Positions 33,063 to 40,870 of a stretch of DNA of 64,000 bases are shown here, one piece after another. Under the pieces are notes generated by a model. The model was not told where the DNA came from. It did no database searches and worked only from the letters and a program-made list of their open reading frames with translations. How positions within the stretch are numbered: position 1 is the stretch's first letter; every line of letters starts with the position of its first letter. The position numbers and the translations under genes were made by a program. The DNA comes from an uncultured Lachnospiraceae bacterium (GTDB lineage Bacteria > Bacillota > Clostridia > Lachnospirales > Lachnospiraceae), in NCBI GenBank assembly GCA_900554415.1, contig USGU01000006.1, forward strand, positions 23,294 to 87,293, read 5' to 3'.

Positions 33063-33839
33063 ATGGGACGCGATTTAACAAAAGACGAACTCGAGAATCA
33101 CAAGCAAGATGCTTTAAGGAAAATGGAAAATTATATTGATTCTTTGATTAATGACCAAAATCCTAAAGTAGCCGGAAAAGCCGACAAACTCAGTTATTGG
33201 CTTGAGGACTGGGTGACTTTTCTTAATTTTGAAAATGAATTTTCTCCTTCCAGTTTGCGTACATACAAGCGTGGCGAAATTATAAAAGCTCATTTAGGGT
33301 ATAATGTTGGAAGCGAGGAAGGCGGATTACACTACTGCGTAGTAGTCGAAAAGAACAACTCTAAAAACTCTCCTGTTTTAACGGTTGTTCCTCTTACATC
33401 TCTAAAGCAAAAGAATGATATCGATCATCTTCATAAAGGGTGTATCTATTTAGGAAATGAACTTTTTACAAGTTTAATGTCCAAAATCTCTTATACAGAA
33501 AAATCAGTAGTTGCTAAAGTTACAGAATTAACATCTGCTGTAGCTGCTCTTTCAGATGTATATACAGAAAATGCTCAAAAAGAACGCGACAGGATATCAC
33601 ACGAATTAAAAGTATGCTACAAAAATGTTACTATGCTCGAGCGCATGAAAAATGAAATTGTAAAAATGAAATTTGGAAGCATTGCTCTCGTGGGACAAAT
33701 ACGCACCATAAGTAAGATACGTATTTACGACCCGAAAACTAATTTTGATATTTTGAGTAAAGTAAAATTATCAAACGAAAAATTAGATTTAATAGACAAC
33801 GAAATTATAGCTAATTTTACCGGCAATAAACAAAACTAG
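33063..33839 (+). CDS. PemK/MazF-like toxin-family protein (long form)
   Basis: A 258-aa protein. Residues ~70-150 carry the MazF/PemK-type barrel: KRGEIIKAHLGYNVGSEEGGLHYCVVVEKN, then PVLTVVPLTSLK. Typical MazF toxins are about 110 aa; this one has extra N-terminal (~65 aa) and C-terminal helical parts. No separate small antitoxin gene lies next to it, so the extensions may act in cis, or the 191-aa neighbour may be its partner. Homologues are seen near integrases of Firmicutes phages. Ribonuclease activity is inferred. Confidence 0.75.
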   Translation: MGRDLTKDELENHKQDALRKMENYIDSLINDQNPKVAGKADKLSYWLEDWVTFLNFENEFSPSSLRTYKRGEIIKAHLGYNVGSEEGGLHYCVVVEKNNSKNSPVLTVVPLTSLKQKNDIDHLHKGCIYLGNELFTSLMSKISYTEKSVVAKVTELTSAVAALSDVYTENAQKERDRISHELKVCYKNVTMLERMKNEIVKMKFGSIALVGQIRTISKIRIYDPKTNFDILSKVKLSNEKLDLIDNEIIANFTGNKQN

Positions 33840-33863
33840 ATTAGTTATATGGTGCATTTTCTA

Positions 33864-33893
33864 TTGACAATTGCATATACTGAGGTATATAAT
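33864..33893 (+). promoter_or_regulatory. Rightward promoter for a short RNA
   Basis: TTGACA (33864-33869), an 18-base spacer and TATAAT (33888-33893). No coding frame follows before the strong terminator at 33973-34000, so it would make an RNA of about 100 nt. Confidence 0.65.
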
Positions 33894-33899
33894 GAATAT

Positions 33900-34000
33900 C
33901 TAATAAAACAAAGCCGTTAACCGGCAGTATAAAAGACAAAGCTCTCAGATATCTGACGAGCAGTATTCATTTAAGACCTCGTAGTAATACGAGGTCTTTT
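33900..34000 (+). ncRNA. Candidate ~100-nt structured small RNA
   Basis: Predicted from a consensus promoter to a terminator, inside the 357-bp gap between the PemK-like gene and the integrase. Two hairpins are visible before the terminator: GCCG-TTAAC-CGGC near 33912 and GCTC..TCAG-ATAT-CTGA..GAGC near 33940-33965. There is no open frame longer than a few codons. It converges with a leftward RNA. The function is unknown; antitoxin RNA or integrase control are candidate roles. Confidence 0.45.
33973..34000. terminator. Bidirectional hairpin terminator
   Basis: AAGACCTCGTA-GTAA-TACGAGGTCTT is an 11-base perfect stem with a four-base loop, followed by TTACG on the plus strand. It ends the rightward small RNA and could also stop leftward transcripts. 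Confidence 0.8.
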
Positions 34001-34015
34001 ACGTTATATAAACCA

Positions 34016-34090
34016 TAAAACCGCCTCAGCGCTACCAACACTAAGACGGTCCATATAAACTACATATCCGAAGATATACAGTCTCATTGC
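34016..34090 (-). ncRNA. Candidate leftward ~75-nt RNA converging on the small RNA
   Basis: The leftward promoter is TTGCAA (34120-34125), 17 bases and TACAAT (34097-34102). The RNA would end in a 12-base stem pairing 34020-34031 with 34039-34050 (all pairs made if G-U is allowed on this strand), then UUUUAUGG. A 27-codon frame (34004-34087, starting MRLYIFGYVVYM) begins almost at the predicted 5' end without a ribosome binding site and runs through the hairpin. It may be coding or not. Confidence 0.35.
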
Positions 34091-34110
34091 AAAAATATTG
34101 TATCATCTTC

Positions 34111-34155
34111 GGGAACAGCTTGCAAGAGAACAAAAGTTCTCAGGCTGTTATTTTT
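34111..34155 (+). promoter_or_regulatory. Long hairpin upstream of the integrase gene
   Basis: AACAGC...GAGAAC-AAAA-GTTCTC..GCTGTT forms a two-part stem-loop followed by ATTTTTG, resembling a terminator or attenuator 40 bp before the integrase start. It overlaps the -35 box of the leftward promoter, so it could couple integrase expression with that transcript. Confidence 0.5.
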
Positions 34156-34195
34156 GTACCTTTTTTTACATAAAACTTACAAAGGAGCTGATACA

Positions 34196-35650
34196 ATGTC
34201 AAATAACACCCCTTCTTCGCTTCCCGATTTGCGTACCGGTGCTCTTTACATCCGTGTATCCACCCATGAGCAGGATGACCTTTCTCCGGATGCACAGACC
34301 CGCCTTGGACTTGATTACGCAAAATCAAATAATATCATCGTCCCGAAAGACTATATTTTCGTGGAAAGCGTCTCTGGCCGGAAAGCGAAAAACCGGCATG
34401 AGTTTCAGCGCATGATTGGTCTTGCTAAATCTCCGGAGCATCCCATTGACGTTATCATCGTCTGGAAGTTCTCCCGGTTCGCACGTAACCAGGAAGAATC
34501 TATCGTGTATAAGAGTATGCTTAAGAAAGACAACGTAGATGTAATAAGCATATCAGAGCCACTGGTAGACGGTCCTTTTGGAAGTCTGATTGAACGTATT
34601 ATAGAGTGGATGGACGAATACTACTCTATCCGATTATCCGGAGAAGTACTGCGAGGAATGAATGAGAAAGCCCTGCGCAATGGCTACCAGCTCTCTCCAC
34701 CTCTCGGATACTCTGCTGTAGGTGGTGGAAATCCTTACATAATAAACGAAGATGAATATAAAATGGTATCGTATATCTTTGAGCAGTATGATGTGTATGA
34801 CAAGGACTGGACTGCAATTGCCCGAAGCATGAACCAAAAAGGATGGAAAACCAAAAGAGGGTCTGCATTCGATATTCGTTCTGTAGAGCGTGTCTTGAAG
34901 AACCCTTTCTACTACGGACTGGTTGTTTGGAATGATACTTCGTTTATGGGTACTCATGAAGTACGTCTGACCAAAGAACAGTATGACAAGCGAATAGAAA
35001 AAATGCAAAAGCGATACCGTCCAATTAAACGCAGAAACCCATCTACTTGTCTCCATTGGCTTTCCGGGGTTTTAAAGTGTGGTCACTGCGGAGCAGGACT
35101 TGTGTATAACTCAGCCAACAGATGTCCGAATTTCCAGTGCTGGCGGTACGCAAAAGGCCTACACATGGGTTCTCACTGTATTTCCGAAAAGAGGGTAGTC
35201 GCTGCCGTGTATGAATATTTTGAACAGATACTGGACGGAAATCCTTTCACATACACCTATCGCGCTCCTATACGGCCCGAAACGGATGATGCAAAGAAAT
35301 CCTTACTGGATGAACTGGAAAAGCTGAAAATCAAAGAGCAGCGCATCAAATTTGCTTACGAAAATGAAGTAGATACACTGGAAGAATATAAGGAAAATAA
35401 ATTGCGTCTGAAAGCAGCGCGTGAGAAAATTGAATCCGAACTGGAAGAGATTGCTGCCGAAGAAGCTCAGAACGAACCGACAGGTCCTACCAAAGAAGAA
35501 GCACTTGCAAAAGTGAAAACTGTGTACGATATTATCTCCAATCCGGATGTAGATTATACCACCAAAGGGAACGTTCTCAGAAGCCTTGTAGAATCCATAA
35601 CCTACTACAAGGAAGATGAGAAATTAGAGTTTGTATTTTATATCTCTTAG
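34196..35650 (+). CDS. Large serine recombinase (integrase)
   Basis: A 484-aa protein; ATG 34196 follows AAAGGAGCTGATACA. The N-terminal resolvase domain (residues ~8-150) has ALYIRVSTHEQ with the nucleophile Ser in RVST, then VWKFSRFARNQEES. The Recombinase domain follows (LSPPLGYSAVGG ... FDIRSVERVLKNPFYYG), and the zinc ribbon is CGHCGAGLVYNSANRCPNFQCWRYAKG with a later SHC. The C-terminus is a coiled coil (~375-430). It inserts the phage by attP x attB exchange; excision needs a directionality factor not identified here. The attachment site is 35-50 bp past its stop. Confidence 0.95.
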   Translation: MSNNTPSSLPDLRTGALYIRVSTHEQDDLSPDAQTRLGLDYAKSNNIIVPKDYIFVESVSGRKAKNRHEFQRMIGLAKSPEHPIDVIIVWKFSRFARNQEESIVYKSMLKKDNVDVISISEPLVDGPFGSLIERIIEWMDEYYSIRLSGEVLRGMNEKALRNGYQLSPPLGYSAVGGGNPYIINEDEYKMVSYIFEQYDVYDKDWTAIARSMNQKGWKTKRGSAFDIRSVERVLKNPFYYGLVVWNDTSFMGTHEVRLTKEQYDKRIEKMQKRYRPIKRRNPSTCLHWLSGVLKCGHCGAGLVYNSANRCPNFQCWRYAKGLHMGSHCISEKRVVAAVYEYFEQILDGNPFTYTYRAPIRPETDDAKKSLLDELEKLKIKEQRIKFAYENEVDTLEEYKENKLRLKAAREKIESELEEIAAEEAQNEPTGPTKEEALAKVKTVYDIISNPDVDYTTKGNVLRSLVESITYYKEDEKLEFVFYIS

Positions 35651-35651
35651 C

Positions 35652-35680
35652 AAAAAAAGCCCGGAAATACGGGCTTTTTT
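35652..35680. terminator. Terminator between integrase and the cotJC fragment
   Basis: AAAAAAGCCCG-GAAATA-CGGGCTTTTTT is a perfect symmetric stem that can stop both the rightward integrase RNA and the leftward cotJ transcript running into the prophage. Confidence 0.85.
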
Positions 35681-35684
35681 CGTA

Positions 35685-35798
35685 TCATCTGTTACTGTCA
35701 TCCGGTCCACCGAACTGACTGATGATTACCTGGGCCATCTTCGGATTGGTCTGGGTAATTTTTACGGGATATTGTAAACGTTTTTCATAATTCCACAT
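35685..35798 (-). pseudogene. cotJC: 5' fragment of cotJC, split by the prophage
   Basis: 37 codons begin with MWNYEKRLQYPVKITQTNPK and run on to IISQFGGPD, the N-terminus of the CotJC spore coat protein (manganese catalase-like family). The family continues GELGAS or similar; here it changes to DSNR and a stop. The gene follows cotJA and cotJB with a normal AAGGAGGGTG site. The divergence point (about 35695-35702) lies 35-50 bp past the integrase stop. The rest of cotJC is expected beyond the left edge of the window, on the far side of the prophage. CotJC acts in the inner spore coat. Confidence 0.9.
35690..35712. other. Prophage right attachment junction
   Basis: cotJC similarity stops near 35700, and phage sequence with the integrase terminator begins immediately to the left. 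Large serine recombinases exchange at a two-base core inside such a site; the exact core needs the left junction, which is outside the window. Confidence 0.75.
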
Positions 35799-35801
35799 AA
35801 A

Positions 35802-36155
35802 CTAACACCCTCCTTCCTGCCATGGCCATGGTTCCTGAATCCAGTTCCATCTGTCTGTACAAGACATATCTTCAAAATCCACGATGAGCGGGCCATAAAA
35901 CCGGGAATACTCTTCCAGCAACTGATTTCTTTTGCGCACATTTTCCTGAAAAAATTCCGTTGCCTCCTGATTGGCAGGATGTGTATCTAAGAATAATTTC
36001 ACATCATCCACCGCAAAACTGGCTTCATTAATCGCATTCAACAAATCTCTTCGGCATGGACGCATTCCATTTCTTCCATTCATGCTGCTTCTGTCACTCA
36101 TATTATGTCTGTCATTCATATTGCCGCACTCGTTCATATTCTCTCTGCAACTCAT
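35802..36155 (-). CDS. cotJB: Spore coat protein CotJB
   Basis: A 117-aa protein; ATG 36155 follows GGAGGGTGCAATTC, overlapping the cotJA end by 4 bp. An N-terminal Met/Asn/Arg-rich low-complexity stretch (~30 aa) is followed by the CotJB domain: RRDLLNAINEASFAVDDVKLFLDTHP, then FFQENVRKRNQLLEEYSRFYGPL and a C-terminal WNWIQEPWPWQ. It forms part of the CotJ complex of the inner coat, made in the mother cell under SigE in related bacteria. Confidence 0.93.
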   Translation of the reverse strand: MSCRENMNECGNMNDRHNMSDRSSMNGRNGMRPCRRDLLNAINEASFAVDDVKLFLDTHPANQEATEFFQENVRKRNQLLEEYSRFYGPLIVDFEDMSCTDRWNWIQEPWPWQEGGC

Positions 36156-36403
36156 GAATTGCACCCTCCTCTCCCACAAAATGGCATATCTAAATCTGCA
36201 AAAATTGTGCCTCTTTGCAATGCCATTCTTGCATTATAAATATTGTCCCAAGTCTGCCACGGCACATATGCCATCGCCAGTGATTTTCTTTCTTTCACAG
36301 AACAAGGCGCGGACACCGGAGTACTGCCGCATTCTGTTCTGCTTCCGCACTCGCAATTTCCACGCCTCATATTTACATTTCCACAACCTTTATAATTCTG
36401 CAT
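36152..36403 (-). CDS. cotJA: Spore coat-associated protein CotJA
   Basis: An 83-aa protein. The N-terminus is Cys/Gly/Asn-rich; the C-terminal half carries the CotJA signature: LAMAYVPWQTWDNIYNARMAL, then GTIFADLDMPFCG. It is the first gene of the cotJABC operon and is needed for coat association of CotJC in Bacillus. It is intact here although cotJC is split. Confidence 0.93.
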   Translation of the reverse strand: MQNYKGCGNVNMRRGNCECGSRTECGSTPVSAPCSVKERKSLAMAYVPWQTWDNIYNARMALQRGTIFADLDMPFCGRGGCNS

Positions 36404-36498
36404 GAATAATACCCCTTTCTATCAGTCTGTACTTTATCATATGGATATTATTCAAAAATGTGCTTTTATCAGGTATGCCCTTTCAACTACACCATCTT

Positions 36499-37788
36499 CT
36501 ACTTACTGCTTGTAGAAGTTGAAGGTGATTCTGTAAGTGTTACTTCCACTTCAGATTCTGTATACTCTCCATTATTTTCCGGAACCTGAACGGTAACGGT
36601 AACCTTTTCACCTACTTTGTAATAAGCCAGCTGTCCTTTCAGCCCATCCATACTTGTAACACTGTTTCCGTCAAATGCTGTAATGATAGTACCTTTGGAA
36701 AGTCCTGCTTTCTCTGCTGCACCATCTTTTGTTACTTCTGCAATATAAACTCCGGTCGGCATATTGTACATCTGAGCACCGGTCTCATTTACATCATAAC
36801 CTTTGATTCCAAGATAACCCTGTTCATCTTCTGCAACCTTTGTTCTGGTTTCCTTGTTCATAAGATTCTGAATGATATCACTGACATCGGAAATCGGAAT
36901 TGCAAATCCCATACCTTCTACAGTAGAATCACTAATTTTTGCAGAGTTAATACCAATAACTTCACCATTAATATTTAAAAGGGCACCACCACTGTTTCCA
37001 GGATTGATTGCTGCATCTGTCTGAATGTACGAACCATCGTAACCTTCGATAGAACGGTCTTTTGCACTGATGATACCTGTTGTAACAGACTGTCCATAAC
37101 CAAGTGCATTACCAATGGCAATTGCAGGTTCTCCAACTTTCAGGGAATCAGAATCACCGATAACTGCTGTCTTAATCTGACTCATTGTATCATCTGGAAT
37201 AGAATCCAGCGGAACAGCTACCACTGCCAAATCTCTTGCTGAATCCGTTCCTTTAACAGCTGCTTCAACACTTTCTTCATTACAGAAAGTTACGGTCAAT
37301 GTCTCACTGTTTTCTACTACATGGTTATTTGTCACAACCAGAAGTTCCGAGTCATTCTGGCCGACAATGATTCCGGAACCGGCACTTTCGCTTGGCACTT
37401 CCTGATAGCCACCGAAGAAGCTCTGTACTTTCTGAACACTCATATTGGTAATGGATACAATAGATGGCATAGCATTTTCTACTATGGTAGAAATATCTGA
37501 AGTAACAGAGCTGTTTGCAGTAGTAAGCTGAGCACTCGTCACTACTTTATTTGATGATGTAGTGGATGAACTGTTTTTGCCAAGCACCTTACCGGTCAGA
37601 TAGCTGCCTCCTTCAAATGCTGCTCCTGCAAGTCCACCGACTAAAACAGCACTGAGTGCAATTGCAACTGCTTTCTTAGGAAATGGTTTCTTTGGCTTTT
37701 GTGGCTCCTGTGGTCCCTGCTGATAACCATATCCATTGTCCATATTATTGTTATCTTCTGGTTTATAATAATTGTATTGATTTTCCAT
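36499..37788 (-). CDS. htrA: HtrA/DegP-like membrane serine protease
   Basis: A 429-aa protein; ATG 37788 follows AAAGGGGTTTTAATT. A polar Pro/Gln-rich cytoplasmic N-terminus (~45 aa) is followed by one membrane segment (VAIALSAVLVGGLAGAAF) and a trypsin-like domain with His in VVTNNHVVEN, Asp in SARDLAVVAV and Ser in NPGNSGGALLN. A single PDZ domain ends the protein (YNMPTGVYIAEVTKDGAAEKAG). It degrades or refolds damaged exported proteins outside the membrane. Confidence 0.95.
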   Translation of the reverse strand: MENQYNYYKPEDNNNMDNGYGYQQGPQEPQKPKKPFPKKAVAIALSAVLVGGLAGAAFEGGSYLTGKVLGKNSSSTTSSNKVVTSAQLTTANSSVTSDISTIVENAMPSIVSITNMSVQKVQSFFGGYQEVPSESAGSGIIVGQNDSELLVVTNNHVVENSETLTVTFCNEESVEAAVKGTDSARDLAVVAVPLDSIPDDTMSQIKTAVIGDSDSLKVGEPAIAIGNALGYGQSVTTGIISAKDRSIEGYDGSYIQTDAAINPGNSGGALLNINGEVIGINSAKISDSTVEGMGFAIPISDVSDIIQNLMNKETRTKVAEDEQGYLGIKGYDVNETGAQMYNMPTGVYIAEVTKDGAAEKAGLSKGTIITAFDGNSVTSMDGLKGQLAYYKVGEKVTVTVQVPENNGEYTESEVEVTLTESPSTSTSSK

Positions 37789-37862
37789 AATTAAAACCCC
37801 TTTCCGCTTTCTATGTTTCATAGTTTATTCCACAATTGTGACTAATTTGTGATGAAACATTT

Positions 37863-37889
37863 AAAAAAGCTTGAAAAGGGGCTTTTTAT
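37863..37889 (-). terminator. Terminator after the PspC gene
   Basis: Minus-strand AAAAAGC and GCTTTTTT flank a short loop, downstream of the PspC gene and upstream of htrA, indicating separate transcription. Confidence 0.6.
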
Positions 37890-37906
37890 TTTTCTTATTT
37901 ATATTT

Positions 37907-38098
37907 TTATGATTCTTCCGGAATAATCACAGCTGATACAAAATAAGCAACCAGTGCAGTACCGCAGCTCACGCATCCAACCAATGCCACTCCCAGGCGG
38001 ATAAGTGTCGCATCTACATTAAAATACTCTGCAAGACCTCCGCATACTCCACATATCATTCTGTCTGTTTTTGACCGGTATAAACGTTTTGGTTCCAT
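37907..38098 (-). CDS. PspC-domain membrane protein
   Basis: A 63-aa protein with the PspC signature: RLYRSKTDRMICGVCGGLAEYF near the start, then a hydrophobic helix (LIRLGVALVGCVSCGTALVAYFVSAVI). PspC-like proteins sense or protect against membrane stress. It stands alone between htrA and the cohesin-like gene. Confidence 0.9.
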   Translation of the reverse strand: MEPKRLYRSKTDRMICGVCGGLAEYFNVDATLIRLGVALVGCVSCGTALVAYFVSAVIIPEES

Positions 38099-38132
38099 AA
38101 TTTTCCCTCTTATATTTTTTCATTTACAGGAA

Positions 38133-39653
38133 TTAATCAAAGTCTATAAAGTCCATCTCAAAAGTATCTGAATTAACACTTTTCTTTAAATCCTCATCCG
38201 ACTCATAGTCTTCCTCATAATCGTCATAATCGTCATCGTCTTCATATTCATCATCGTCTTCAAAATCATCGTCATTATAATAAGCATCATAATTTTTCTG
38301 ATTCTTTTTCTCGTTCTTCTCAAACGATTCTCGTAAATCAGCTAAATCATCTTCGTCATCATCGAAGTAATTGTCTGACAAATCCTCCTCATCATAATCT
38401 GTCTCATTATCATCATAATTCAGATAATTATCATCAGCTGGATTCGGCTGTTTCTTAATTTTCTTTTTCTTCATTTCTTTCTTAGATGGCTTTTCTGGTA
38501 TATCATCTAAATCAATACCATATTCATCATATAAATCATCCAGTTCTAAATTGCGATGCCGAAGCTTAACAGCCAATGTAATCAAAATAATAAGCAGAAT
38601 TACCAGACCGCATGCCACTCCGACAAATACCCAGATAAAATGGTCATATACAAAATTTGAAATTTTTGTCAGGGTACTCTCGCTCTTTTGAGTTGTAACA
38701 ACTTCTTCACTTGCTTCTACATCATAAGCCCTCTGGTAAGTATTTTCCTGCGCATCATAAAGATAAAATCCGCTCTTTCCTTCATTATCAGAAGCATATA
38801 CTACGTAAAAGTTATCTCTGTCCGGCACAAGCCATACCGGAAATTCTATACCATTAATCGACATACTTGCTTCATCATATCGCTTCTTTAAAGTAATTCC
38901 TGCTGTATCAGCCAACATAACAATGGACTTATCTTCAGAAATCATAATTTCTTCGCATGGATAAAAGCTGTCTTTTGTTGCGTTATATAAAAAGAATGCA
39001 CTCTTTCCCTCGCTGCTGGTTAAATATAATCCCTGTACTGTTCCGTTCTGCTGAATAATTCCCTGATATGTGGCATCCTTGTATGTAATTTCGCTTGCCA
39101 TAAATCCTGCCGGAACAGAAGATTCGGAAAACGAAGTGGAAATTGTATATGCGGTTCCACCAATCTCAATGCCATCTGATGATGATGCACCGGAACTTTC
39201 AATCTTGCTTGGATCGCCTTCTGCAATCTTGATATCTGCATATCCTGCCTCACAGGTTACGGCTGCATTTCGCTTGTTCATTACGGTAGCTGTTCCCTGC
39301 TCTATTCTTGTGGTTCCTTGTGCAAGTGCCTGAAACTGCATTGTAAATTCCACTCTGTCACTGCTTCCATCTCCAGAACCTGTATAGGTGAGCTGTCCCT
39401 CTGAATTCTGGGTTACGCCATTACCTTCAACAAACCGAAGATAACCGGTATCATAAGACATCTGTACAGTTGCTTTTCCAAGAACATCATTCTTTGTAAC
39501 CACAGTTCCTGTAACCGTAAATGTCTCTCCCACTGCAGTCTCTAAATCAGTAAAGAAAATAATGCCGCTTGCTGCAAATGAAGTTATTGGGAAACATGGT
39601 AATATAAAACATACTGTCAGAATCAGTGCTAAAATTTTTCTCATTTTCTTCAT
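38133..39653 (-). CDS. Membrane protein with extracellular cohesin-like domain
   Basis: A 506-aa protein. Signal peptide (ILALILTVCFILPCFPITSFA) is followed by a cohesin-like beta domain at ~30-145 (FFTDLETAVGETFTVTGTVVT, MSYDTGYLRFVEG) and a linker. A second soluble domain is at ~165-325, and a single membrane helix at ~338-362 (FIWVFVGVACGLVILLIILITLA). A very acidic Asp/Glu/Tyr-rich cytoplasmic tail fills the last 140 residues. It is probably a surface adhesion or scaffold-binding protein; no dockerin gene is seen in the window. Confidence 0.7.
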   Translation of the reverse strand: MKKMRKILALILTVCFILPCFPITSFAASGIIFFTDLETAVGETFTVTGTVVTKNDVLGKATVQMSYDTGYLRFVEGNGVTQNSEGQLTYTGSGDGSSDRVEFTMQFQALAQGTTRIEQGTATVMNKRNAAVTCEAGYADIKIAEGDPSKIESSGASSSDGIEIGGTAYTISTSFSESSVPAGFMASEITYKDATYQGIIQQNGTVQGLYLTSSEGKSAFFLYNATKDSFYPCEEIMISEDKSIVMLADTAGITLKKRYDEASMSINGIEFPVWLVPDRDNFYVVYASDNEGKSGFYLYDAQENTYQRAYDVEASEEVVTTQKSESTLTKISNFVYDHFIWVFVGVACGLVILLIILITLAVKLRHRNLELDDLYDEYGIDLDDIPEKPSKKEMKKKKIKKQPNPADDNYLNYDDNETDYDEEDLSDNYFDDDEDDLADLRESFEKNEKKNQKNYDAYYNDDDFEDDDEYEDDDDYDDYEEDYESDEDLKKSVNSDTFEMDFIDFD

Positions 39654-39786
39654 GGGTTTTCTCTTCTCACTTTCATCTTCTTTAGTTTGATAACTGCAAA
39701 ATGCATATATCTCTTTTAATTATACCTCTTTTTGGTATGGAAGTCTACTTTTATCATAGTTTTAAATCCATTGTTTTAAATCCATT

Positions 39787-40870
39787 GCCAGAGAACTTGG
39801 CAAAGACTGTACAACGATTTCGAAGGAAATAAAAGCTCATATCTGTTTTGAGAAAACAGGTGCTTCAGGCAGAGCTTTCAATGACTGGCACGTTTCCCTC
39901 CTACATCAGTGTTCTCTTCAGAAACTTTGACAGTATTGCACCCGCTCGGACAACAAGCTTTGCTAGACTTGTGGCAAGTGCACTTTCTCCTGCATCTCTT
40001 ACGAAAAATATATTTTCCTAAGCTCTCCAAGCCTCCCTATATCTGCAATGGCTGTTACCAGCGTACCAGATGTTCTCTGGAAAAGCATCTTTACAAGGCT
40101 TCTTATACTCAGAAGGAATACGAGCAGGACAGAAGCGAATCCCGTTCCGGTTTTGCCTTTTCTAAGTCAAAAATAAAACAGCTTGACGATGTGGTGTCTT
40201 CTCTCATCAAAAAGGAACAATTCTTGCAACATATCTCTGTTTACCACACTGATGAACTCACGCAATCTGAAGGGACCCTCTATACCGATATAATAACGGT
40301 CTCTTTCATGCCAGAACCATTGATATGCCTCGTATTGTATGCATGCACCCTAGCAAAAAATGTTTCCCAAAAACTCAAAGAATACAAATCCTGCTACATT
40401 GGTCGTGATTTTCAGTGCTTTGAAAATTATCTAGATGAACAACCTGTTGCTGCTGTCCGACAGCTTGACTCTGTAGAAGGCACGAAATGTGGTGCTGTCC
40501 TTCTTACCATACATTTCGTAGAGCAGGGACTGCAGCTTGCTTCCTCCGTAAGCGTAATGATTCCCAATCTGTCATTAGTATGTTCAACCTGCTCTATCTT
40601 GGATTAAGAACCGCTGTTTTCATGGAACTTTTCCCATGTCTCTTGACGGACGCTAGCAGTGATTTTTTCAAATTCTTCTGCGTTCGAATTGGATACACAG
40701 GGAACCGTAGAACAACTATGTACTACCGCAACATCGATGCCACTTACCAGAAAAGAAGCCACAAAAACAACCACAAAATGATTCAGAGAATCATTCCAAA
40801 AGGGGCCGACCTTGGACAATACTTACAAGAACAGATTGAGCTTAGGATAAGTCATGTTAATTACTATTCC
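39787..40870 (+). pseudogene. IS30-family transposase remnant
   Basis: Pieces of an IS30 transposase can be read in order but in different frames. These are the N-terminal HTH (ARELGKDCTTISKEIKAH), then CSLEKHLYKASYTQKEYEQDRSESRSG, IGRDFQCFENYLDE, DSVEGTKCGAVLLTIHFV and finally KNNHKMIQRIIPKGADLGQY. Several frameshifts and missing stretches make it dead. No clear terminal inverted repeats remain. Its 3' end runs into the stop region of the choline-binding NlpC/P60 gene on the opposite strand. A 14-bp tandem duplication (TTTTAAATCCATTG twice) lies just before it. Confidence 0.8.

Noticed and set aside
34004..34087. 27-codon frame as a proven type I toxin
   Set aside because: It starts at the predicted RNA 5' end with no ribosome site and runs through a terminator-like stem; kept only as a possibility within the RNA finding.
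35640..35720. tRNA gene as integration target
   Set aside because: No tRNA-like fold or sequence is visible; the flank is clearly the cotJC coding region, as expected for serine integrases.
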